Of a stretch of 25,654 nucleotides of DNA, positions 9,533 through 16,544 are shown piece after piece. The position numbers and the translations under genes are program-made. Each line of letters opens with the position of its first letter. The first letter of the stretch is position 1. Below the pieces are notes generated by a model. It had not been told where the DNA came from. It saw only the letters and a list, made by a program, of their open reading frames with translations, and searched no databases. This stretch comes from Bacillota bacterium (lineage in GTDB: Bacteria; Bacillota_A; Clostridia; DSM-8532): contig JAFADM010000024.1 in the NCBI GenBank assembly GCA_023424865.1, positions 1-25,654 on the forward strand, written 5' to 3'.

Positions 9533-9711
9533 TATGCAATATAGGATAAAAAATAATTCATAAAAGGACGATTGGGTGACTTGTCCTCCAGGCAGCAACC
9601 TGTGGCTTCCTAACAGGCTGAACTAATAAAAAGGCTAGACGGGCACAGTAAATGCGTTAAAATCCATGAGGATTTGTATTTCTGTCCATTTTGCATATAT
9701 GAGTCCTATGT
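9533..9711. other. Non-coding divergent region with paired short stems
   Basis: No gene was found between the gdhA control region and the binding-protein promoter. Two stems are visible: AGGAC (9565-9569) with GTCCT (9583-9587), and CCTGT (9599-9603) with ACAGG (9613-9617), the latter extendable by CAG with CTG. Read leftward, these stems lie upstream of the terminator-like hairpin at 9532-9493. The motifs do not match a riboswitch class that I know. Confidence 0.4.
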
Positions 9712-9776
9712 TACAATGGCTGTGTTCTGTATTTATTTGCAAATAATCGCACTACAAAAGTTAGAGATAGCTAACT
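9709..9776 (+). promoter_or_regulatory. Promoter and palindromic operators of the binding-protein gene
   Basis: An extended -10 (TGTTACAAT, 9709-9717) is followed by a perfect 14-base palindrome TTATTTGCAAATAA (9733-9746) and a dyad AGTTAG-AGATAG-CTAACT (9759-9776). Both palindromes sit between the promoter and the ribosome site, where a repressor would block transcription. The second resembles the TTAG...CTAA layout of iron-dependent DtxR-family operators. Confidence 0.5.
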
Positions 9777-9797
9777 AAAGAGATGGAGAAATGAATA

Positions 9798-10829
9798 ATG
9801 AAGAAAATTTCAGGACTGGTCTTGTCGCTGCTTATTACAGCAGGACTTTTGATTTCATGCGGACAACAGGGCGTAAGCAACACCGGAAGCAATGCTGCAC
9901 CCGGGTCCGGCACCTCGTCAGCCACACCTGCGGCATCCACTCCGGAAGCATCCGTCCAGGCTACTGAGCCGGCACAGGAGTCGGAACCGCCGGAGGCCGC
10001 GTTTCCCCGTACCTATGTGGATATAGCAGGCAGAGAGGTTACCATTGAAAAGGAGCCTCAAAAAATCGCGGTGACATACCTGCCTTACTGGGAGTATCTC
10101 CTGTCACTGGGCGTGTCGCCTGTTGCAGCAAGCAATGCGGAGCACTACAGCTCAACCTGGGATCCCTTTCTGGACAAGGATTACGGTGCGGACAAGGTAA
10201 TCGATATAGGTGCCCGGGAAGTGAATTTTGAGATGCTTCTTGAAATTGCCCCTGATCTTATTATTATACCTACACCGGATGGTTTGGAGGAATTTGAAAA
10301 GATTGCACCGACCATTGTTATGGACGGTAAATTCGGCTTGGACTGGCGCCTTGGCTTACGGGAGCTTGCAAAGGTTGTAGGAAAGGAAGAGGCTGCCGAG
10401 GAGAAAATTACGGAAACCGAAGAGAAGCTTGCAGAATATAAGGTCAAGCTGAATGAAAAATATCAGAACGAGACAGTCAGTATTGTTTGCCTCATGGGAG
10501 AAAACCGCTACTACTGCGCAAAACGCCCCGTTTTCTATGATAAGGAAACAGGCCTGGGACTGAATGCTCCCGAGGGCTATCCCGACGTAAACAATTACGA
10601 ACAGGTAACGCTGGAAGCCATTGTAGGAATGAATCCCGATTACATTTTTCTTGTGTCTTTCGACGGCAGCGAAGCCTTGGTTGAGTCATTGAAATCCAAT
10701 ACGGTTTGGTCGTCACTCAATGCGGTGAAAAAGAATCAGGTATATATGCTGGACGGATCGGCCCATTCCACCAGCAGCATGTCAACCGAATATACGGCGG
10801 ACAAAATTGTGGAATACCTCATTCAATAG
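9798..10829 (+). CDS. Siderophore-type ABC substrate-binding lipoprotein
   Basis: This 343-residue protein belongs to the periplasmic-binding-protein group for ferric siderophores and cobalamin (FecB/FhuD/BtuF type). The signal peptide ends in the lipobox LISC with lipidated C21. A Ser/Thr/Ala/Pro/Glu-rich linker to about residue 65 tethers it to the membrane. The ligand domain starts RTYVDIAGREVTIEKEPQKI. It has the typical FEMLLEIAPDLIII motif, a long connecting helix (about 195-225) and a second lobe ending TADKIVEYLIQ. No permease or ATPase gene is adjacent, so it must work with components encoded elsewhere. GGAG 9 bases upstream supports the ATG. The metal ligand is not fixed by sequence; iron is favoured by the operator context. 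Confidence 0.9.
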   Translation: MKKISGLVLSLLITAGLLISCGQQGVSNTGSNAAPGSGTSSATPAASTPEASVQATEPAQESEPPEAAFPRTYVDIAGREVTIEKEPQKIAVTYLPYWEYLLSLGVSPVAASNAEHYSSTWDPFLDKDYGADKVIDIGAREVNFEMLLEIAPDLIIIPTPDGLEEFEKIAPTIVMDGKFGLDWRLGLRELAKVVGKEEAAEEKITETEEKLAEYKVKLNEKYQNETVSIVCLMGENRYYCAKRPVFYDKETGLGLNAPEGYPDVNNYEQVTLEAIVGMNPDYIFLVSFDGSEALVESLKSNTVWSSLNAVKKNQVYMLDGSAHSTSSMSTEYTADKIVEYLIQ

Positions 10830-10875
10830 CCAAAGCCTTATAGCAAAAAGCGCCTAAAAAGTGCTTAAGCCGAAG

Positions 10876-10920
10876 AAAAGCTCAGCAGGATAATTCAGCG
10901 ATTATCTTGCTGAGCTTTTT
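10876..10920 (+). terminator. Intrinsic terminator of the binding-protein gene
   Basis: Arms 10876-10894 and 10901-10919 pair over 19 bases with one G-T wobble and a six-base loop, ending in five Ts. It lies 47 bases after the stop codon. Confidence 0.9.
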
Positions 10921-11002
10921 GGCAGCCATGTTACGTATGCAAATAAGGCTAAAAAAAGGGGGTTGACGCCCCCTGAGCTGTTGATTAACTCTGCTCACGG
11001 AA

Positions 11003-11099
11003 ATAAGGGCTTATACATTGTATACGTTGCCGTCAGGTATAAAATATAAGGGCTTATACATTGTATACGTTGCTGTCAGGTATAAAGTATAAGGGCTTA
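11003..11099. repeat. 43-bp tandem repeat carrying a 13-bp palindrome
   Basis: Copies begin at 11003, 11046 and 11089 with an exact 43-base period. The first two differ at only a few positions. Each contains the perfect palindrome TATACATTGTATA (11012-11024 and 11055-11067). The third, diverged copy runs into the last codons of the BNR-AraC gene, whose 3' end resembles the unit (shared TAAGCCCTTATA on the minus strand). The array may have arisen by duplication of the gene's end. Confidence 0.85.
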
Positions 11100-12794
11100 C
11101 ACCTTGCTGTAACGGTGAAGCTCCCTGTACCTGGAGGGAGAAAGCCCTTCCTCGCTTTTAAAGCATTTGGCAAAATAGGAGGGATCCCCAAACCCGGCAC
11201 GAAGACCTATGTCTGTGATAGGAATATCCGACGTTGCCAGCCATTTTTTCGCAAGGTGCATCCGGCGGCGGCTTCGATACTGACTGATGGTTGTTCCGGT
11301 TTTTTCCTTGAAAACATGGCACATATAAAATTTACTGATTTGAAGGTCGTCGGATAAGGTATCCAGTGAGAATTCAACTGTCAGGTGGGTGTTGATATAG
11401 TCAAAGATGCGTTCCACTGTAAAAAAGGAGCTGTCAACGTCGTCCTGACCGTTTATAGATTTAAGAATGCCCACCATTTTACCAATGAGATAAAGTCTTT
11501 TATGAGGGTCGCTATTGTCCTTGAGGTGTATGAACTCGTCGATGCTTGTGTCCAGAGCCATTCTGTTTTCCTGGGTGCAGCTTACGCAAAAACGGCCGTA
11601 ATCGTTAAAAATCCTGTTCAGAACATCCTCGCTCGTTGCCATTTCGGAAAGCATCTCGATATAGCTTTCATGGGTATAATAGCTTAGCTCGCCATAGGGA
11701 TTGGGGTCCTCGCCCTTGTATTGGCCAAGCCTGCTGATAATGCCCTTCAGGCGGCTTCCTTCAGTTACAAGGCTGCCTGCCAGTATATCCTCTTCCGTAA
11801 TTTTAGCCATGACAATCGCTCTGTCACAGCTGAGGGCGGATTGAAGATCCTTTAAAAAGCAGCCTCTTTCGTGATCGTAGGTTATGTAGATAAAGCCGTT
11901 GTCTCCTTCCGTTGCATCCGGATAGGAAATCTGGCTGCGTTCATCCAGCAATAGGCCTCCCTTCCAGGTCTGGCATTCGTCGTCAGAAAGAAAGGCGGTA
12001 AGATGGCTCCGTCCTGTAAAGCGGTGATGGTTTACAAGAAGAATCCTGCCCGAAGAAAGGCGGCTAATATAAAAGCGGGAGCAGGGGCCTTTTATACCGC
12101 TGTCCACCCCTGGCGTCCAGGTGTGCCCGCCGTCATAGGAATAGCTTTTACCTATGCCGTATTTGGTTCTCACAAGCATCATAAGGCTTCCGTCCTTAAG
12201 CTCCAGAATCATGTGCTCGTCAAAGCTTCTTTCCGGCATGTCGACGCCGCCCAGTTGTGTAAAGCTTTTGCCGTTGTCGTTGGTTTTATAGGCAAAGGCC
12301 AGCCTTTGCTCATCCTGGGAGCTTACTCCCCGAATGACCATAACACTGGATGCCCATACCGCAATGGGAAAGAGCCACTCTCCGGTGGAAAGCACGGTGG
12401 GCTTGTTCATCATCACATCCTGCCCAATACGAAAGGGTTCGCTCCACTTAAGGCAAGGTGAATCGGGATTTTCGCAGAGCACCGCCCAAACCCCATATTC
12501 GGGCATAACCGCCCAGATGAACCAAAGGCGCTTTAAAGGATCCAGCCAAAGGCAGGGGTCATAGCACCGGTTGCTTTCGTCCTTATAGACTGCTGCAACA
12601 GGCTCGCTCCAGGTTATTCCATCGTCATCGCTTTGTAAAAGCAGGCAGTAATTTCCTAATTGCTCCTTTATTCCTCCGCTGTAAAAGGTAGAAAACAATC
12701 GCCCGCCTTTTGTGCGCTCAATTCCGGGGATGCCTTGCCAAACACGGTTTTCAGAGTGAAATTTTTTAAGCAGGGAGGGCTCCGTAATAAACAT
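11097..12794 (-). CDS. Sialidase-like BNR propeller fused to AraC-type HTH
   Basis: This is a 565-residue fusion. Residues 1-350 look like a sialidase-type beta-propeller. There are four Asp-box motifs: SDDDGITW (55-62), TNDNGKSF (171-178), SYDGGHTW (219-226) and the degenerate SDDECQTW (270-277). R17 lies in an N-terminal RVWQGIP motif and a SYPDATEG stretch is at about 290-297, as in BNR_2 proteins. Residues 460-560 form a two-helix-turn-helix AraC/XylS domain (SLDTLSDDLQISKFYMCHVF, then ITDIGLRAGFGDPSYFAKCF). A helical linker joins them. No signal peptide exists, so it should be a cytoplasmic transcription factor that senses, or possibly processes, a glycan. The ATG at 12794 is preferred over 12800 because AAAGGAG is 8 bases from the former and only 2 from the latter. 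Confidence 0.88.
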   Translation of the reverse strand: MFITEPSLLKKFHSENRVWQGIPGIERTKGGRLFSTFYSGGIKEQLGNYCLLLQSDDDGITWSEPVAAVYKDESNRCYDPCLWLDPLKRLWFIWAVMPEYGVWAVLCENPDSPCLKWSEPFRIGQDVMMNKPTVLSTGEWLFPIAVWASSVMVIRGVSSQDEQRLAFAYKTNDNGKSFTQLGGVDMPERSFDEHMILELKDGSLMMLVRTKYGIGKSYSYDGGHTWTPGVDSGIKGPCSRFYISRLSSGRILLVNHHRFTGRSHLTAFLSDDECQTWKGGLLLDERSQISYPDATEGDNGFIYITYDHERGCFLKDLQSALSCDRAIVMAKITEEDILAGSLVTEGSRLKGIISRLGQYKGEDPNPYGELSYYTHESYIEMLSEMATSEDVLNRIFNDYGRFCVSCTQENRMALDTSIDEFIHLKDNSDPHKRLYLIGKMVGILKSINGQDDVDSSFFTVERIFDYINTHLTVEFSLDTLSDDLQISKFYMCHVFKEKTGTTISQYRSRRRMHLAKKWLATSDIPITDIGLRAGFGDPSYFAKCFKSEEGLSPSRYRELHRYSKV

Positions 12795-13461
12795 CCGCAT
12801 TTCTCCTTTGATTGATAGCCCTTTATACGCGCGCTTAAGGCTTTCTTGATCCCCAGTATATCAACCTTTTTCATAGCTAACTATAAATAAATTGCTTTAC
12901 CTTGCAAAAGGCTTCAGGCGCTAACCAATGGAAAGGGTGGAGCTGGGGAACAGAGCGGTTCCACTTTGCTTCAGAGACAAACTTTCCACCTCTTAAGACT
13001 TTACTTTTATTGGGGCAGGGGATAAAATAGGCTGGAATCATTATCCTGTTCCCTTCGGACAAATAAGGTATTGTGAGGTTACTATATGCCTGCTAACGCT
13101 TGATTTTCACTGAATCGTCCTTCACTTGTGTGAACGACGGCAAATGCAATCTGGATACCGTGAGGCCTTTTGCAAGGCCCTGGTTTGCTGTTCGAAAAGC
13201 TTCGGACAGTGTCTTGTTGCATGAGAAAATCAAGCGGAGCGGTAAAACTGTACATAGAATAGCTTTGGGTTTTTACCCGTTGGATTGTCACCGTGCTCCG
13301 TGTCTTATATTTTATAGACTTGGGCAGGGTGCTTTTTTATGTCCGGAACAGGGGATATGGAATAAATTGTAAGAAACGAAAATACAATGGAGAAAAGCGA
13401 TTAGGTCCCATTTTAAGGGACTTGGAGCTTTCATAACCGAACGAATTGGAGGTATATATAA
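12795..13461. other. Long divergent intergenic region, no assignable gene
   Basis: This 667-base gap separates the divergent BNR-AraC and GNAT-methyltransferase genes. Open frames of 60-90 codons exist on both strands between 12877 and 13372, but none has a ribosome site or recognisable motif. Candidate promoters are TTGCAA-N16-TATAGT on the minus strand (12907-12880), about 90 bases before the BNR-AraC start, and TTGTCA-N17-TATTTT on the plus strand. A small GTCCC/GGGAC hairpin at about 13407-13423 lies in the GNAT leader. Confidence 0.4.
13285..13313 (+). promoter_or_regulatory. Candidate promoter of the GNAT-methyltransferase operon
   Basis: TTGTCA (13285-13290) and TATTTT (13308-13313) are separated by 17 bases. 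This leaves a leader of about 140 bases before the ATG at 13462. Confidence 0.4.
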
Positions 13462-14691
13462 ATGTGCATGTCAACCATTGAATCTCAAAGACTTGTTTTA
13501 AGGCCCTTTACACGGGAGGATGCGGCTAAGGCCTCCGAAAACAGCCGCCAGCCCATTATGGCACACTGGTTGTCCGATATGGTGCTTGAAAACGAGGAGA
13601 GGGCTGCAGGCTGGATTGACTGGATTAACGAAAGGTGCCGGAAAAACAAATCCATCCGTGTTTTTGCCATTGAACGAAAGTCCGACAAGCGCTTAATCGG
13701 CCTTATGGGCTATGCCCCAAAGGCTGAGCTGAATGATGAAATTGAGATACTCTACGGTATAGCCGACCCGTATCAGGGAGCCGGCTATGCCACCGAGGCC
13801 GCCAGGGCCCTTATTTGGTACGCCTTTGAAGACCAGGGCCTGGACAGCCTTTCAGCCATAGTGAAGCCCGATAATGCGGCATCCGTACGGATAATTGAAA
13901 AAATGGGGTTTGTTTACGGGGACACCCGGCTCCTTCCTTATGACGGCAAGCTCACGGAGTTTCACTATTACCGCATGTATCCCATTGAATATCTTGGTGA
14001 TCCCATGTGGAGCAGCAGCGTTGAAGCGGAGGAAATGTCAGGGTTCTTCAATGCCCGTGCAGAGGGCTATGATTCCCACATGCTGAATAATGTCTGCGAC
14101 AGGGAGGCTTATCGGCTGGGGGTCAGTCCGCTTCCCGAAACCAGGGAGGAGCTTTCTCTTCTTGATCTTGGCAGCGGCACGGGCATGGAGCTGGAGTTTA
14201 TGTTTGAACGGGCACCACAGCTTAGTGCGACCTGCGTGGACATGTCGGAAAAAATGCTGGATAAGCTGAAGGAGAAATACCCTGATAAAAAGAATCAGAT
14301 CCACACGGTCAATGCCTCCTATCTTAATTGGGAGTTTCCCAAAGAAACCTATGACTTTGTGTTTTCCAGCTTTACCATGCATCATTTTACGGAGGAGGTA
14401 AAAGCGGGTATTTACAAAAATATTCTGGAGGCCTTAAAGCCCGGTGGGCTTTATATTGAATCGGACTTTATCGTGGATAAGTTCATGATGGAGCAGTACC
14501 GGCAGCGCTATGAGAGAATAATTAAGAATGTGGGCGAAAAGGTTCATAACGGGTATTACCATATTGATATTCCTCTGACCGTGGAGCGGCAGGAAAAATT
14601 ACTTCTGGAGGCCGGTTTCTCTCAGATGACAGTGGTGTATGACGGCGTAAAGCCCAGAGGGAGCCATGTGGTTCTGACGGCCCGTAAATAG
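13462..14691 (+). CDS. GNAT acetyltransferase-SAM methyltransferase fusion
   Basis: This 409-residue protein carries two enzyme domains. Residues 1-175 are a RimJ/RimL-type N-acetyltransferase, with RLVLRPFTREDA at the start, the acetyl-CoA loop DPYQGAGYATEAARALI (102-118) and KPDNAASVRIIEKMGF. Residues 190-409 are a class I SAM-dependent methyltransferase, with motif I LLDLGSGTG (233-241), the acidic D260 after strand 2 and LKPGGLYIESD as the post-motif strand. No stop or frameshift separates the domains. GGAGG 9 bases before the ATG supports the start. Acceptor substrates are unknown; a joint modification of one small molecule or protein is possible. A second GNAT gene follows after 45 bases, probably in the same operon. 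Confidence 0.9.
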   Translation: MCMSTIESQRLVLRPFTREDAAKASENSRQPIMAHWLSDMVLENEERAAGWIDWINERCRKNKSIRVFAIERKSDKRLIGLMGYAPKAELNDEIEILYGIADPYQGAGYATEAARALIWYAFEDQGLDSLSAIVKPDNAASVRIIEKMGFVYGDTRLLPYDGKLTEFHYYRMYPIEYLGDPMWSSSVEAEEMSGFFNARAEGYDSHMLNNVCDREAYRLGVSPLPETREELSLLDLGSGTGMELEFMFERAPQLSATCVDMSEKMLDKLKEKYPDKKNQIHTVNASYLNWEFPKETYDFVFSSFTMHHFTEEVKAGIYKNILEALKPGGLYIESDFIVDKFMMEQYRQRYERIIKNVGEKVHNGYYHIDIPLTVERQEKLLLEAGFSQMTVVYDGVKPRGSHVVLTARK

Positions 14692-14736
14692 GCGTTTAAC
14701 AAAAGGTGGCGAGCAAATGAAAGGCGGTAGACCGTT

Positions 14737-15192
14737 ATGTCTGTCAGAATAATTGGAATACGTGAAAATCCGGAGTATCTGGAACAGGGCATAGACTTTT
14801 TTGCAGCTAAATGGGGAATTGACAGGCGCATTTACGAGGACAGCATGTCCCATAGCCTGTCAACGCCATCAACCCTTCCCAGATGGTACCTTATGCTTAA
14901 GGAATCAAAAATCATAGGCTGCTATGGCCTTATCACAAACGATTTTATAAGCCGTCAGGATTTGTATCCCTGGCTATGCGCCCTGTATATTGAAAAGGAA
15001 GAGCGGGGGAGCGGGCTTGGGGCACGGCTTCTGGCTCACGGAAGAGGGGAGGCCCATCGCCTGGGCTTTGAAAAGGTTTACCTGTGTACGGATCATAACG
15101 GCTATTACGAAAAGTACGGGTGGCGCCACATAGGCAAGGGCTTTCATCCATGGGGCGAGGAGTCGAAGATTTATGAAAGCGTAAGTGGTTAG
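14737..15192 (+). CDS. GNAT-family N-acetyltransferase
   Basis: This is a compact 151-residue acetyltransferase. The acetyl-CoA-binding motif A is ERGSGLGARLL (about 88-98), preceded by the beta-4 strand PWLCALYIEKE. YYEKYGWRHIG near the C-terminus is the usual last strand region of YjdJ/YhbS-like GNATs. An AAAGGCGGT ribosome site lies about 10 bases before the ATG. It follows the GNAT-methyltransferase fusion in the same direction and shares its terminator. The acceptor cannot be deduced. Confidence 0.9.
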   Translation: MSVRIIGIRENPEYLEQGIDFFAAKWGIDRRIYEDSMSHSLSTPSTLPRWYLMLKESKIIGCYGLITNDFISRQDLYPWLCALYIEKEERGSGLGARLLAHGRGEAHRLGFEKVYLCTDHNGYYEKYGWRHIGKGFHPWGEESKIYESVSG

Positions 15193-15215
15193 GGAGCGAT
15201 TCATTCGCTCCCTTT
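15192..15215 (+). terminator. Hairpin terminator after the second GNAT gene
   Basis: GGGAGCGA (15192-15199) pairs with TCGCTCCC (15205-15212), with a five-base loop and three following Ts. It overlaps the stop codon of the GNAT gene and separates it from the convergent lipoprotein remnant. Confidence 0.75.
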
Positions 15216-15251
15216 CAGATATTTAAGTTAATATATCTTGGCTTGGGCATT

Positions 15252-15605
15252 TTATTGCAATTGAGGGAGCGCGGGGCATTTAATAGAAATCAGGATTATT
15301 GAATAAGGGTTGTCTACCTTCAATGCTCCTCCAAAGTCACCTTCAATAATAAATGTCCGACAACCGTTGTTTTCCACCAATGCCTTGAATGCTTCTGCTT
15401 TCATTTGCTGATATTCTTTCACACCGTGGCTTGCTTCTCCAAGCCCCACAACCTGTATATTTGGGGGTACGGACAGAGTGCTGAGATCCGTTTGCAGAAC
15501 AGATAAATCGGCTGCTGGTGTGAATGCTGGATTTCCGCATCCTGTAAGCAGGCTAACACTCAAGGCTGCCATTAACAGGATGCTTAAAATACTTTTTTTG
15601 CTCAT
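15252..15605 (-). pseudogene. Truncated erythromycin-esterase-like lipoprotein
   Basis: The 117-residue frame starts with a lipoprotein signal peptide (lipobox LTGC, C23). It then shows VVGLGEASHGVKEYQQMKAE and RTFIIEGDFGGALKVD, the N-terminal signature of the erythromycin esterase (Ere) superfamily, whose GEA(T/S)HG motif holds catalytic residues. Family members are usually several hundred residues long. Here similarity stops at about residue 98 and the remaining 19 residues are unrelated, so most of the fold is gone. It is probably a deletion remnant rather than a working esterase, although the ribosome site (AAGGAT) and signal peptide are intact and a short secreted peptide could still be made. 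It lies downstream of the xre/membrane-protein pair on the same strand. Confidence 0.7.
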
Positions 15606-15631
15606 TACCTAATATCCTTCCGTTGGAATAA

Positions 15632-16132
15632 TCAATCCTGCTCATCTTGCTCATCCTCTTTATTGAGCTTTTTTTCAATCCTTTGCTGCCCTATCCTGTT
15701 GAACCCGTAAAGAAGAGCAAAAACAATGCAGATAAAAGCAAATGAGGAAATAAAGGTAACTGCTAATACAGCAATAAAATGTCCGTCTAGTAATCCAGTG
15801 TACTTGTCACCGTATAAGGAATAGTTTCTTATTCCATTGATACTGGTTATAGCAATGCTTAAAGCAAAAATTCCAAATACTGTAGATACCTTTCCGCCTT
15901 TATTTTTACTGGAGGTGTTCATGAAATCGTGTCCGACCAACATGCTTCTTACGGCAATGTAAGCTGTTGTTAAAATAATAATACCAAGCTCAACCGCATA
16001 CTGTGAGAAAGACATATCCATGACATAGGATTTAATAAAAACAGAGGCAAGCAAAAGGAATTGCACGATAAAATAGGCTTCACTTTGAATTTTGTTGTTT
16101 AATTGTATGACACGTTCATCTTTCATTTTCAT
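15632..16132 (-). CDS. Membrane protein paired with an Xre regulator (DUF6773-like)
   Basis: This is a 166-residue protein with four likely transmembrane segments (about 20-40, 46-65, 83-103 and 120-145). An N-terminal charged helix begins MKMKDERVIQLNNKIQSEAY and the C-terminal tail is acidic and lysine-rich (KKLNKEDEQDEQD). It resembles the DUF6773 group that often accompanies small Xre regulators; this is from memory. The ATG at 16132 overlaps the xre stop codon (TGATG) and has GGGAGG about 6 bases upstream, so translation is coupled. A longer frame starting at a TTG at 16147 would swallow that ribosome site and is not used. The function is unknown. Confidence 0.8.
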   Translation of the reverse strand: MKMKDERVIQLNNKIQSEAYFIVQFLLLASVFIKSYVMDMSFSQYAVELGIIILTTAYIAVRSMLVGHDFMNTSSKNKGGKVSTVFGIFALSIAITSINGIRNYSLYGDKYTGLLDGHFIAVLAVTFISSFAFICIVFALLYGFNRIGQQRIEKKLNKEDEQDEQD

Positions 16133-16329
16133 CAGGCTTCCTCCCAAAATAAGTCGTTTAAATTTTTGTTAAGAGCTTTGCATATGGCAATACAAAGCTT
16201 CAAGGTCGGATTGTAATTTCCGGATTCTATAAGACCAATGGTTTGCCTTGTGACACCCACGCGATTAGCCAACTCCTCCTGACTCATATCACATTCAATT
16301 CTGGCAATTTTGAGTTTTTTGTTTTTCAT
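16132..16329 (-). CDS. Small Xre/Cro-family transcriptional regulator
   Basis: This 65-residue protein consists almost only of a helix-turn-helix (MSQEELANRVGVTRQTIGLIESG) followed by NPTLKLCIAICKALN and DLFW, the standard short YozG-type layout. GGAGG lies 7 bases before the ATG. It is first in an operon with the membrane protein. Its promoter lies inside an AT-rich inverted repeat, so it probably represses itself. Related pairs behave as a regulator plus membrane effector. Confidence 0.93.
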   Translation of the reverse strand: MKNKKLKIARIECDMSQEELANRVGVTRQTIGLIESGNYNPTLKLCIAICKALNKNLNDLFWEEA

Positions 16330-16358
16330 GGAAGTCCTCCTTCCTTGTTTGTAATCAA

Positions 16359-16400
16359 ATTATATGATATATATTTCTAAATGTCAAATATATATGTCAT
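16359..16400 (-). promoter_or_regulatory. Consensus promoter and operator of the xre operon
   Basis: On the minus strand a perfect TTGACA (16387-16382) is followed by exactly 17 bases and a perfect TATAAT (16364-16359). An imperfect inverted repeat (ATGATATATATTT at 16364-16376 and AAATATATATGTCAT at 16386-16400) covers the spacer and -35. This is the expected site for an autorepressor. Confidence 0.8.
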
Positions 16401-16544
16401 ATGTAATTTATAAATTGCGTTCAACCCCGGTTTAGCCCTGATTTACAAGAGCCTAAATGCGCTGCTGAATAATTCCATCTTAAGCCTGTAAAGGCGGGTT
16501 GAAATAGAATTCGCGCCCATGTTCTTTACGGCTGTTTTTTTTAT

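Noticed and set aside
12930..12965. T-box-like strings (GTGGAACCGC on the minus strand, AAGGGTGG on the plus strand)
   Set aside because: No specifier stem, no complete T-box consensus and no terminator follow on either strand, and neither neighbour is an amino-acid or tRNA-ligase gene.
13082..13372. Overlapping 69- and 90-codon open frames on opposite strands
   Set aside because: Neither has a ribosome site, a recognisable motif or a signal peptide. Mirror frames of this kind are common by chance in GC-balanced DNA.
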